Positions 7,953 to 16,028 of a stretch of 64,000 nucleotides of DNA are shown here, one piece after another (the first letter of the stretch is position 1; each line of letters starts with the position of its first letter). The translations under genes were made by a program, and so were the position numbers. Under the pieces are notes generated by a model. It saw nothing but the letters and a program-made list of their open reading frames with translations. It was not told the DNA's origin and did no database searches. The DNA lies in contig CAZALE010000007.1 of the NCBI GenBank assembly GCA_964486055.1, positions 1 to 64,000 of the forward strand, written 5' to 3'. The DNA comes from J014 sp964486055. GTDB lineage: Bacteria > Acidobacteriota > Blastocatellia > Pyrinomonadales > Pyrinomonadaceae.

Positions 7953-9311
7953 ATGAGTAAGCCTGTGGTTGCAATCGTTGGTCGCCCGAACGTCGGTAAA
8001 TCCACACTCTTTAATCGACTCACTGGCAGTCGCAAGGCAATAGTCGGTGATGAACCAGGAATAACTAGAGATAGAATTTATGGTCATGTTGAGTGGAGAG
8101 GTCGAAATTTTGACCTTGTAGACACAGGAGGCATTGTGCCGGATGATGATGCTGTTATACCATCAAATATTTTCAAGCAAGCAAAACAGGCTATAGATTC
8201 AGCGCAAGCAATTCTCTGGGTGGTCGATGCAAGAGAAGGAATTACGCCCTTAGATGAAGAGATATTTAGATACTTGAGAGGTATCAATAAACCTGTTTTT
8301 ATTGCAGCGAATAAGGTTGAATCTAAGAAGGTAGAAGGACTAGCAGCTGAATTCTATCAATTCGCACTCCCAGTGATTCCGATCTCAGCCGAGCATGGAA
8401 CAGGAATAGGCGACCTACTTGATCAGTTGCTAGAATATCTCTGCTTTGATCAAGAAAACCCGGCGCAAGAGGAACAAACTATACGTTTAGCCATAATAGG
8501 ACGGCCAAATGTCGGTAAATCCTCCATCTTAAATCGCATCCTAGGAGAAGAACGCGTTATAGTCTCACCAATCCCTGGTACTACTAGAGATGCCGTCGAC
8601 ACAGAGCTTACGTTTGAAAATAATAGGCTTTTGCTCATTGATACTGCTGGCATTCGTAGAAAAGGAAAAACCAAACAGATGGCCGAAAAACTCTCTGTAA
8701 TAATGGCCAAAAAAGCCTTAGAGCGGGCCGACGTGGCTTTGCTTGTAATCGATGCGGTTGAGGGAGTCACAAACTTAGATGCAACAATCGCAGGTTATGC
8801 ATTAGAGGCAGGGTGTTCAATTATAATAGTCGTCAACAAATGGGACGTAGTTCAGCCAAAAGATGAAAAAACTCTCGTTGGAATGCAAGAACAAATCCGT
8901 GATCAGCTGAAGTTTTTGGATTGGGCGCCAATAATCACAGTTTCAGCACTGACAGGTCAGCGAATTCACAAAATACTTCCATTGGTAATCAAGGCAAATC
9001 AGGCTAGAAACTTTAGAATTCCGACTGCAAAGCTAAATAAGTTTTTTGAGAGGCATATAGCTCAACCAACAGGATTAGTGACAAAGATCGAAGAGATAAG
9101 CGAAAAAGCCAGCTCTCCATCAGGCGTTAAAGTACAATATTTAACACAAAGCGGCATCAGACCTCCGCTCTTTGTGCTTTTTACTTCAGGAAGTAAGGGA
9201 AAAGCTTTACACTTTTCCTATTTACGTTACGTCGAAAATAGGCTACGTGATGAATTTGAATTCTTCGCAACACCAATTAAACTAAAAGAAAAACCAAAAA
9301 GACGCGTATGA
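7953..9311 (+). CDS. der: Ribosome biogenesis GTPase Der (EngA)
   Basis: A 452-residue double-GTPase needed for 50S subunit assembly. First G domain: GRPNVGKST (10-18), DTGG (57-60), NKVE (120-123). Second G domain: GRPNVGKSS (183-191), DTAG (230-233), NKWD (295-298). The C-terminal KH-like domain follows (about 350-440) and ends in a basic tail KEKPKRRV. Length is normal for the family. A GTG two codons upstream (7947) is also possible. A TATAAT at 7901-7906 is a candidate -10. The stop overlaps the next gene's start (ATGA), so translation of the downstream thiol-redox fusion is probably coupled. Confidence 0.97.
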   Translation: MSKPVVAIVGRPNVGKSTLFNRLTGSRKAIVGDEPGITRDRIYGHVEWRGRNFDLVDTGGIVPDDDAVIPSNIFKQAKQAIDSAQAILWVVDAREGITPLDEEIFRYLRGINKPVFIAANKVESKKVEGLAAEFYQFALPVIPISAEHGTGIGDLLDQLLEYLCFDQENPAQEEQTIRLAIIGRPNVGKSSILNRILGEERVIVSPIPGTTRDAVDTELTFENNRLLLIDTAGIRRKGKTKQMAEKLSVIMAKKALERADVALLVIDAVEGVTNLDATIAGYALEAGCSIIIVVNKWDVVQPKDEKTLVGMQEQIRDQLKFLDWAPIITVSALTGQRIHKILPLVIKANQARNFRIPTAKLNKFFERHIAQPTGLVTKIEEISEKASSPSGVKVQYLTQSGIRPPLFVLFTSGSKGKALHFSYLRYVENRLRDEFEFFATPIKLKEKPKRRV

Positions 9312-10765
9312 TCGACGCTTTGACAATTACTTCAAGAATCTTTCTATTTCTCATTTTCGTTATAGCTGGTTTAGGCAAATTGTTCGACATCGAAGGCGGC
9401 AAAAAGAGCCTCAAGCAAATGGGCTTCTCTGCTCGACAAGCTTCCATAATTGGTATCATTTTACCATTTGTCGAATTGATACTTGCAATCAGCTTTCTAC
9501 CAAAGCAGACTGCGTTGCTTGCGGCCATCTCCTCTCTCATCTTGCTCTTCGGTTTCAGTATTTTTACCGCCTACCAGATTAAAAAGGGTAGAACTGCTGA
9601 TTGTCATTGCTTTGGAGCCCTTCATAGCGAACCCATATCTCCGAAAGTCATCTATAGAAACTTGCTTCTATCAATCCCAGCAATATTTCTTGTCTCACAA
9701 CCTCATAAAACCTCGAACATTGACCTTTTGATGCTCTCTCTTGAGCAATCAATAATTCTGATCTTTGCCTCGCTAATGAGTTTACTACTCGTTTTGATTG
9801 CAAGTTTCCTAAATGAAATCGTAAAAAAGCAGAACGAAATGATTCGCAGGATTGAATTGCTGAGTTTGAGTGATCAAATAGCTCAGGATCGTCCGGATGA
9901 AATAGGGTTGACCAACCCAACTGAGGGATTACCTATCGGCTCACCAGTTCCTTACTTTAATGCCACAACTGCAGATGGTCAACACATTGAGTCAACAAGC
10001 TTGTCTGATAAGCCGACACTTCTGTTGTTTGTACAACCATCTTGCGAAGCCTGCTCACTTTTGCTTCCTGAAGTCAGAGCTTGGTATGGAGAAGTCAGAG
10101 ATCGCTTCGATCTATATCTCATCTCCACAGGAGACCTAGAGGAAAATGTAAGCAAATACGGAAAAGAGAATCTGATTTTGCAAAAAGGAACTGAGATATC
10201 CGATGCTTTTAAGAGTCGTTGGATCCCTACAGCTATCTTCATAAATCATAAAGGTAGAATAGGAAGCGCTCTAGCAGCTGGTGATAAAGCAATTAAAAAT
10301 TTGCTTACACAGCTTAAATCTCAGAGCCAACCCGAATTTATTGCTGAAGGAAACGAAGAGAGAGATGGTAAGATTGGACTGGAGGTTCCGGAATTCACTC
10401 TCACCGACCTAAACGGAAATCAGTTCCACTCTCGACAGTTCATAGGTAGAAAGACTCTATTACTTTACTGGAGTCCTACGTGCGGATTTTGTAAGGAAAT
10501 GTTAGAAGAACTGAGAAAATGGGAGGAAAACAGAAAACCTTACGACCCTGCACTCATTCTACTAACTGCTTCTGATGAACTCGAAAAAAACAACAACCTT
10601 AAGCTACGCTCCCCTATTCTAATCGATGAAAAAAGAGAGGTGGCGAGCATGTTTGGAATGAAAGGCACTCCATCAGCAGTTTTAATAGATGAAAACGCAA
10701 GGATTATCTCACAGATAGCCATTGGAGCAGAGCAAATCTGGGCTTTAGTCGGAGGGCAAAATTAA
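9308..10765 (+). CDS. MauE-like membrane domain fused to two thioredoxin-like domains
   Basis: A 485-residue three-domain protein. Residues 1-165: MauE/DoxX-type four-helix membrane unit with the AGLGKL signature and a DCHCFG pair (Cys99, Cys101) as in MauE. Residues 205-335: a first thioredoxin-like domain with PSCEAC (Cys246, Cys249) and WIPTAIF supplying the cis-Pro. Residues 355-483: a second redoxin domain (VPEFTLTDLNG) with TCGFC (Cys392, Cys395) and GTPSAVL. MauE is known as a companion of periplasmic disulfide chemistry, so this is likely a self-contained membrane thiol relay. Which face the Trx domains occupy is inferred from topology (probably periplasmic). Translationally coupled to der by a 4-nt overlap, with no evident functional reason. 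Confidence 0.85.
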   Translation: MIDALTITSRIFLFLIFVIAGLGKLFDIEGGKKSLKQMGFSARQASIIGIILPFVELILAISFLPKQTALLAAISSLILLFGFSIFTAYQIKKGRTADCHCFGALHSEPISPKVIYRNLLLSIPAIFLVSQPHKTSNIDLLMLSLEQSIILIFASLMSLLLVLIASFLNEIVKKQNEMIRRIELLSLSDQIAQDRPDEIGLTNPTEGLPIGSPVPYFNATTADGQHIESTSLSDKPTLLLFVQPSCEACSLLLPEVRAWYGEVRDRFDLYLISTGDLEENVSKYGKENLILQKGTEISDAFKSRWIPTAIFINHKGRIGSALAAGDKAIKNLLTQLKSQSQPEFIAEGNEERDGKIGLEVPEFTLTDLNGNQFHSRQFIGRKTLLLYWSPTCGFCKEMLEELRKWEENRKPYDPALILLTASDELEKNNNLKLRSPILIDEKREVASMFGMKGTPSAVLIDENARIISQIAIGAEQIWALVGGQN

Positions 10766-10792
10766 AAATCTTTACTCGCTCTGGATTTCTGT

Positions 10793-11008
10793 TTATTGGA
10801 TTCCAAAGTTATTCATGTCTGATTCAGAGGCAGTATCTTTGCTCTCGTTAAATTGTTCAGCCACCTCGTTTTCAGACAGCGGATTTAGTGCCTCTTGAAT
10901 TTTCTGAATTAAATTCACGGCTTGTTCTGGGCTCATTTTCTCTTGATACTTCTCATCAGCAAACACAGCGAGTGCAATCTCACTCTTCAACTCTCCTACA
11001 ATACTCAT
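10793..11008 (-). CDS. Small acidic protein of unknown function, divergent from pstB-phoU
   Basis: A 71-residue soluble, acidic protein with two predicted helices (about 1-18 and 25-42) and an Asn/Ser/Glu-rich tail. No family recognised. AAGG lies 8 nt before the ATG, supporting the start. A candidate minus-strand -10 (TATAAA, 11052 to 11047) lies about 22 nt downstream of a triple 11-bp TTAACA-type repeat, so the repeats would sit at the -35 region of this gene. On that basis it may be a phosphate-regulated small protein. Its 3' end is 27 nt from the convergent redox-fusion gene. Confidence 0.65.
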   Translation of the reverse strand: MSIVGELKSEIALAVFADEKYQEKMSPEQAVNLIQKIQEALNPLSENEVAEQFNESKDTASESDMNNFGIQ

Positions 11009-11073
11009 ACAAAACCTTTACCAAATTGAAATTGGCGAACTTTAATTTTATACGACTTAAGATAAAAGGATTT

Positions 11074-11102
11074 TGTTAATATAATGTTACGGAAATGTTA
11101 AT
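11074..11102. promoter_or_regulatory. Pho-box-like triple direct repeat
   Basis: TGTTAAT (11074-11080), TGTTACG (11085-11091) and TGTTAAT (11096-11102) are spaced exactly 11 bp apart. Read on the minus strand this is a TTAACA-type repeat, the unit bound by PhoP in Bacillus, and the 11-bp period is the general Pho-box period. It lies between a small gene and pstB-phoU. Binding by a PhoB/PhoP regulator is inferred. Confidence 0.6.
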
Positions 11103-11128
11103 TTTTCTTTCGGTGACCGAAAGAAAAA
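11102..11128. promoter_or_regulatory. 27-nt near-perfect palindrome, probable operator
   Basis: Arms TTTTTCTTTCGGT (11102-11114) and ACCGAAAGAAAAA (11116-11128) are exact reverse complements around a single G. The T-run is at the 5' side and the A-run at the 3' side, the opposite of an intrinsic terminator, so a dimeric regulator site is more likely. It abuts the third Pho-like repeat and lies about where a -35 would be for the TATAAT at 11141-11146. Confidence 0.5.
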
Positions 11129-11140
11129 CTCTAATTTAAG

Positions 11141-11183
11141 TATAATGTAACCATTGACATCTTTCATTTATTTAAAATATAGG
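11141..11183 (+). promoter_or_regulatory. Candidate pstB promoters
   Basis: Two alternatives. A consensus TATAAT at 11141-11146 has no good -35 but the Pho-like repeats lie 39-67 bp upstream. A consensus TTGACA at 11154-11159 is followed after 18 bp by TATAGG (11178-11183), which would start transcription at or next to the pstB ATG (11188), giving a nearly leaderless mRNA. Which is used cannot be told from sequence. Confidence 0.4.
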
Positions 11184-11187
11184 CTTG

Positions 11188-11946
11188 ATGAAGATTAAAA
11201 TCAGTGTCTCTAATCTCAATTTTTACTACGGTAAGACAAAAGCCTTGCATGATATATCCCTAGATATCGTGGAGAAAGAGGTAATAGCCTTCATAGGGCC
11301 ATCAGGTTGCGGTAAATCAACATTTCTTCGGACATTGAATAGAATGAATGACATTATCCCGGACACAAAGGTTGAAGGTAAAGTCTTCTTGGATGGAAGA
11401 GATATATATGCTGTAGACACCGATTTAGTATCACTCAGAAGGCGCGTAGGAATGATATTCCAAAAATCAAATCCTTTTCCTAAATCGATTTTTGAGAATG
11501 TCGCTTACGGAATCAAAATAAATAGACTACATAAAAATCGCACGGATTTAGAGGATCGTGTAGAGAGAGCTCTCAGAGATGCTGCACTTTGGGATGAGGT
11601 GAAAGACAGACTGCATAAATCTGCTTTAGGCTTATCTGGTGGGCAGCAGCAAAGGTTATGTATTGCGCGTGCTCTCGCCGTGCAACCTGAAGTAATATTG
11701 ATGGATGAGCCAGCTTCGGCATTAGATCCGATCGCAACACAAAAAATCGAAGAACTCATAGTTGAATTAAAAAAAAATTATACAATCGTAATAGTAACCC
11801 ATAACATGCAACAAGCAGCTCGCATCTCAGACCGCACAGCATTTTTCATGCTTGGAAAACTCATAGAAGTCAATCCAACCAGAAAAATCTTTACAAACCC
11901 AGACCAAAAACTTACAGAGGATTACATTACAGGAAGATTCGGATAA
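11188..11946 (+). CDS. pstB: Phosphate ABC transporter ATP-binding protein PstB
   Basis: A 252-residue ABC ATPase. Walker A GPSGCGKST near residue 35, the PstB-specific Q-loop stretch GMIFQKSNPFPKSIFENV, signature LSGGQQQRLCIARAL, Walker B VILMDEPASALDP, and switch His in VTHNMQQA. The C-terminal ITGRFG is typical of PstB. It powers the PstCA phosphate channel. The ATG at 11188 has AGG upstream; a TTG one codon earlier is in frame. phoU follows after 1 nt. pstS, pstC and pstA are not in the window, which is unusual because pstB normally follows them; the transporter must be encoded elsewhere. Confidence 0.95.
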   Translation: MKIKISVSNLNFYYGKTKALHDISLDIVEKEVIAFIGPSGCGKSTFLRTLNRMNDIIPDTKVEGKVFLDGRDIYAVDTDLVSLRRRVGMIFQKSNPFPKSIFENVAYGIKINRLHKNRTDLEDRVERALRDAALWDEVKDRLHKSALGLSGGQQQRLCIARALAVQPEVILMDEPASALDPIATQKIEELIVELKKNYTIVIVTHNMQQAARISDRTAFFMLGKLIEVNPTRKIFTNPDQKLTEDYITGRFG

Positions 11947-11947
11947 A

Positions 11948-12640
11948 ATGGAACGAAGAATTTTATATCAGCAACTGAATATTTTGAGAGACAAGGTATT
12001 ATTGCTAGGTGGCACTACAGAAAAAGCTCTACATCGTGCAATGCAATCTCTGATCGAAAGAGACAGTGATCTAGCCAAGCAAGTCCTCGACGATGATCGC
12101 ATCATAGATCAGATGGAACTTGAAATAGATAGATTATGCATAGAAATACTTGCCCTTCATCAACCAGCGGCCCATGATCTAAGATTTGTTATTTCCGTTG
12201 CTAAAATAACTCCCATCTTAGAGAGGATAGCTGATCACGCCTCAAGTATAGCTGAAGCAGCTATAATCTTGAATAATGAGCCACAACTAAAAAAATACAT
12301 TGACCTTCCTCTAATGTCACAAATCGCGGCTGACATGCTTAGAAATGCCCTGGACGCATTTACCTCTGAAAATTCAATTCTGTCTAGAAAAGTAATTGAA
12401 GAAGATAGCAAGATAGATGCATGTTATAAAAGGGTATTCAATGAGCTGATAGAAATGACGATTGAAAATCCGCTTATCACAACCAGCGCTGCTCATCTTC
12501 TTTTCGTAGCAAAACACCTGGAGCGCATCGGAGATTATGTCAAAGACATATGCGAACTCAATGTCTATCTCACCGAAGCAGTCTTCATAAAACATAGCAA
12601 AATAGAAAAAAAGCATAATGAAATCACAACAGAAAACTGA
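11948..12640 (+). CDS. phoU: Phosphate-signalling regulator PhoU
   Basis: A 230-residue all-helical protein of two PhoU repeats (about residues 10-105 and 115-210). Each repeat carries the conserved metal/contact pattern: MELEIDRLCIEIL with LRFVISVAKITPILERIADHA in the first, and HLLFVAKHLERIGDYVKDICE in the second. PhoU links the Pst transporter to the PhoR kinase and dampens the Pho response when phosphate is plentiful. It starts 1 nt after the pstB stop, so the pair is one transcript and probably coupled in translation. Confidence 0.95.
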   Translation: MERRILYQQLNILRDKVLLLGGTTEKALHRAMQSLIERDSDLAKQVLDDDRIIDQMELEIDRLCIEILALHQPAAHDLRFVISVAKITPILERIADHASSIAEAAIILNNEPQLKKYIDLPLMSQIAADMLRNALDAFTSENSILSRKVIEEDSKIDACYKRVFNELIEMTIENPLITTSAAHLLFVAKHLERIGDYVKDICELNVYLTEAVFIKHSKIEKKHNEITTEN

Positions 12641-12961
12641 TTGCCATAAGAATAAATACTAGATTTATCACGAAAAAATCAGTTATAATTGATCCACGAA
12701 ATTTTTCTCCCTTAAAAAACGGAGAAAAATAAATCTGCTAAACATCAATTATCTTCTCCATGTTTTTGCTGAAGGGGAGAATATAAATAAGAAAAAAAAA
12801 TCAAAGGGAAGTGTTAAATTCAGGAGAGTTATTTGCAAGATTAGGTTTACCTATGAAGAGCATTGTTTTGCAAATTCAAAGCAAACAACGTTTAAGGTTA
12901 ATTCCAAACTAAATTAAGCAAAAGCTCATTAAAGAGATCTAACCTGGGAGCGAGACTCGAA
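12641..12961. other. Intergenic region with a hairpin
   Basis: About 320 nt without a supported gene. TTTTTCTCC (12702-12710) and GGAGAAAAA (12721-12729) form a 9-bp stem with a 10-nt loop. As at 11102-11128 the T-run precedes and the A-run follows, so it is not an ordinary terminator. A TATAAT lies at 12684-12689. A 34-codon GTG-started frame ending in an internal MKS... segment lies around 12812-12915 but lacks proper initiation signals. Confidence 0.4.
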
Positions 12962-14641
12962 ATGACGAAGAAGTTACAGATAAGATCAATGATTATCCTC
13001 ATCATCGGAATTTCTATTCTACTAATTCCTCTGAACTTTGTGTTGAATCCGCTTTATACTCAAATAATATTCACTTTGCTACTAGCAATTTCTGCTTTCG
13101 TTTTATCCTTAAACCTTCTAAACGAGCAAACACCAAGTAAGGAGAGGTTCAAGCAGAGTAAGAAAAAAAGTTTAATAAAAATCGCTGCTTTAAAGCGTGA
13201 CATTGAATCTCTCAAGGAGCAAATCGCCTTTTTTGAGCAGGAAAATAAGATACTTCAGGAGGAGAATGAACGAGTTACAGAGGAGCGTAACAAATTCGAG
13301 CATGACGCACTCCATGATCCGCTCACAAAGCTTCCAAATAGAACATTCTTGGTCGAAAAGCTTGAGTTTTTGCTCACTTTATGTAAGCGAATACCCTCCA
13401 TGCGCTTTTATGTTCTTTTTATAGACTTAGTTCGATTCAAAAACATAAATGACTATTTAGGTCACACCATAGGCGATCGTCTTCTTTCTCTGATAGCTAG
13501 AAGAATCAAACGTGTTGTTGGCGTCGAAGACATGGTAACTCGCCTCGGCGGAGATGAATTTGCCGTCGTAATAAGCGACCCTCTGTCCATAGAAAAAGTT
13601 CAACAATTAGCTCTAAACATCCATAAAAGCATCACATCCAGCCCTTTTCTAATAAGAAAAAATAAAATTGACGTAAAGTTACATATAGGTCTTGCAGCTT
13701 ATGACCCGCTACACGAAACCCCTGAGGATATCCTTCGTGATGCCGATATAGCAATGCATTACGCAAAGGAGCATGGCTTGCCAGTGGCCTTTTTTGATGA
13801 TACGCTGAAAAACCAGTTTTTAGAAAATGCAGAAATAGAAAGAGATCTGACCATAGCTCTCAAGGAAAAACAGTTTTTATTGCATTATCAGCCGATAATT
13901 TCCTTAGCTGATGGTAATCTAATAGGATTTGAAGCTTTATTAAGATGGAACCATCCCACTAAAGGTTTTATATCTCCGGCTAAATTTATCCCAGTTGCAG
14001 AGGATTCTGGATTGATAATTCCTATGACTGATTGGATATTAACCGAGGCCTGCTTGCAAATAGCAAAATGGCAAAAAATAAGAGATGACTTAACTATAAG
14101 CATTAACCTCTCAGGAAAACACTTTGCAATGGAGAGTCTGCCATCTGAGGTTGCGAGCATAATTAATAAGACCGGAGCAAAACCAGAAAGTGTTAGATTA
14201 GAAGTTACAGAAACCAGCGCAATGGAAAATCCAAGTCAATCGCTTAAATCCCTGAATGCACTTAAAGAACTTGGAGTTAAACTTTCGATCGATGATTTCG
14301 GCACCGGATACTCTAGTTTAAGTCAGCTCTATCGACTTCCATTCGACGCGATTAAAATCGATAGATCCTTTGTCTCAGCAATCGACGAGGCAGAAGAAGC
14401 TCCAGAAATTCTAAAAGCTATAATTTTGTTAGGCCAAAGTTTAGGGATGAAACTAACTGCAGAAGGAATTGAGACGGTAAAACAGCTAAAATGTCTGCAA
14501 AAACTCGGATGTGACTATGCCCAAGGATATCTCATCGCTAAGCCCATGCCAAAGGAGCAAGCAGAAGAGCTGGTCACTGCTTCATGGAAGTTAGAAGATT
14601 TGATAAAAATATCTGCAGAAAACCTGATCGAGATCACGTGA
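12962..14641 (+). CDS. Membrane-anchored GGDEF-EAL protein
   Basis: A 559-residue cyclic-di-GMP enzyme. Two membrane helices (about 10-28 and 31-53), a coiled coil (about 60-115), a GGDEF domain with intact RLGGDEF (GGDEF at 196-200), and an EAL domain with intact EALLRW (324-329), DDFGTGYSSL and AEGIET. Both active sites look complete, so synthase, phosphodiesterase or both are possible. No RxxD inhibitory site lies before GGDEF, so product feedback on the cyclase would be missing. The lack of a periplasmic sensor (only a very short loop between helices) suggests input through the coiled coil or the membrane. Standalone gene. Confidence 0.93.
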   Translation: MTKKLQIRSMIILIIGISILLIPLNFVLNPLYTQIIFTLLLAISAFVLSLNLLNEQTPSKERFKQSKKKSLIKIAALKRDIESLKEQIAFFEQENKILQEENERVTEERNKFEHDALHDPLTKLPNRTFLVEKLEFLLTLCKRIPSMRFYVLFIDLVRFKNINDYLGHTIGDRLLSLIARRIKRVVGVEDMVTRLGGDEFAVVISDPLSIEKVQQLALNIHKSITSSPFLIRKNKIDVKLHIGLAAYDPLHETPEDILRDADIAMHYAKEHGLPVAFFDDTLKNQFLENAEIERDLTIALKEKQFLLHYQPIISLADGNLIGFEALLRWNHPTKGFISPAKFIPVAEDSGLIIPMTDWILTEACLQIAKWQKIRDDLTISINLSGKHFAMESLPSEVASIINKTGAKPESVRLEVTETSAMENPSQSLKSLNALKELGVKLSIDDFGTGYSSLSQLYRLPFDAIKIDRSFVSAIDEAEEAPEILKAIILLGQSLGMKLTAEGIETVKQLKCLQKLGCDYAQGYLIAKPMPKEQAEELVTASWKLEDLIKISAENLIEIT

Positions 14642-14676
14642 TATTTCTATTGAAAATCAAACAAATATTTGAATAG

Positions 14677-14997
14677 TTAATCCGCTTTAGTTTGATGCGA
14701 TAGGTTATATCGGATAGCGAGTTTCTCGACGTTATGCTTAGCTATTTCTTCTAGCGACAAACCGAGTTCATCTGCACAAGCTGCTATGTACCACAAACAA
14801 TCGCCTAATTCATCCTTGAGCTTATTGCGAATCTCCTCTGTAATAATACCCTCAAAATCTCTCTGGATTTTTTTAACAATATTTGCAACTTCTCCAGCTT
14901 CGCCAGCTAATCCGAGGGTAGGATATTGTAAATTATCTTTTCGATTCGGATAGCCTGCAGTTAAAGACGCTAATTTTTGATATTCATCAAAGGTCAT
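14677..14997 (-). CDS. MazG-like nucleotide pyrophosphohydrolase
   Basis: A 106-residue all-alpha NTP pyrophosphohydrolase of the short, single-domain MazG type. The metal-binding pattern is present: GEAGEVAN (E-x-x-E) and, after the KKIQRD loop, DELGDCLWY (E-x-x-D). The start at 14997 (MTFDEYQ) follows GAGGAG at a good distance; the longer frame to 15051 reads through that binding site. It probably hydrolyses dNTPs or damaged nucleotides (house-cleaning). Its neighbour folD is in the same direction, but 100 nt upstream. Confidence 0.88.
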   Translation of the reverse strand: MTFDEYQKLASLTAGYPNRKDNLQYPTLGLAGEAGEVANIVKKIQRDFEGIITEEIRNKLKDELGDCLWYIAACADELGLSLEEIAKHNVEKLAIRYNLSHQTKAD

Positions 14998-15099
14998 GAT
15001 TCTGAACTCCTCAAATAAAATGCTCTTTGATACTAAAACAAATACTTTCAATTAAACCATTTATCGGACGTAATAAAACAGTCTTAACCGAGTTGAGAG

Positions 15100-16026
15100 C
15101 TAATCTTGCTTAGCTTCTCGACGTAATTTACTGGCCTTTAACGTATTTTTCATTAGCATGGCAACAGTCAAGAGTCCGACTCCACCTGGTACGGGCGTGA
15201 ATGCAGATGCCTTGTAGCTCGCTTCTTTTGGATTTACGTCGCCAACTATGGTTGCTCCCTTTTTCCTGACGATCTCAAGCCGGCGTCTTAATTCCTCGCC
15301 GTCGAAGAATTCATGTAGCATTGCTTCATCCTTTATTTGATTTATCCCTACATCTGCGATCACTACTCCATCCTTCAAATCTCTGGCTCTTATGAAACCT
15401 GGCTTTCCAATAGCTGCTACCAGTATGTCAGCTTGCCTCGTAATATCCGAGAGATTTTCAGTACGAGAATGACAAATAGTCACAGTCGCATTTTCTTGCA
15501 GTAATAAGACTGCCATTGGCTTTCCAACTATGTTACTTCTACCAACTACCACGGCATGTTTCGAGGAAATCTGGATATTCGAACGCTTCAGGATTTCTAT
15601 GACGCCTGCTGGCGTGCAAGGAGATAAACACTCATTACCTTGTAAAAGTCTTCCCGCATTTACAGGATGGAAACCATCTACATCCTTCTTTGGATCAATT
15701 CTCTCCAAAATCTCAAGCTCGTTGATATGAGTTGGCAATGGCAATTGGACTAAAATACCATCAACATCTTCTCGATCATTTAACTCGTTAATCTTATCAA
15801 CTAAACTTTCTTGTGATATCGTTGCTGGAAAATGATGGTGCTCCGAGTGAATACCAACCTGCTCAGCTGTTTTTATCTTGTTTGCAACATAGACTGCCGA
15901 TGCTGGATTATCTCCGACACGAATAACAGCAAGGCATGGTTTATAGGAAAGCTTGGCCATTTCAGCCATCACTTCCCTCTTTATGGCTTCTGATATGACC
16001 TTCCCGTCTAAAATTCTTGCGCTCAT
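15100..16026 (-). CDS. folD: Bifunctional methylenetetrahydrofolate dehydrogenase/cyclohydrolase FolD
   Basis: A 308-residue enzyme that oxidises 5,10-methylene-THF to methenyl-THF (NADP) and hydrolyses it to 10-formyl-THF. Signatures: YVANKIKTAEQVGI, containing the catalytic Lys; LVQLPLP; the cofactor-site GRSNIVGKPMA; and the C-terminal PVPGGVGLLTVAMLMKN. Slightly longer than most bacterial FolD (about 285), through a C-terminal tail and the insertion EELRRRLEIVRKKGA. Its start lies 2 nt downstream of the epimerase stop, so the two are cotranscribed. Confidence 0.96.
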   Translation of the reverse strand: MSARILDGKVISEAIKREVMAEMAKLSYKPCLAVIRVGDNPASAVYVANKIKTAEQVGIHSEHHHFPATISQESLVDKINELNDREDVDGILVQLPLPTHINELEILERIDPKKDVDGFHPVNAGRLLQGNECLSPCTPAGVIEILKRSNIQISSKHAVVVGRSNIVGKPMAVLLLQENATVTICHSRTENLSDITRQADILVAAIGKPGFIRARDLKDGVVIADVGINQIKDEAMLHEFFDGEELRRRLEIVRKKGATIVGDVNPKEASYKASAFTPVPGGVGLLTVAMLMKNTLKASKLRREAKQD

Positions 16027-16028
16027 AT

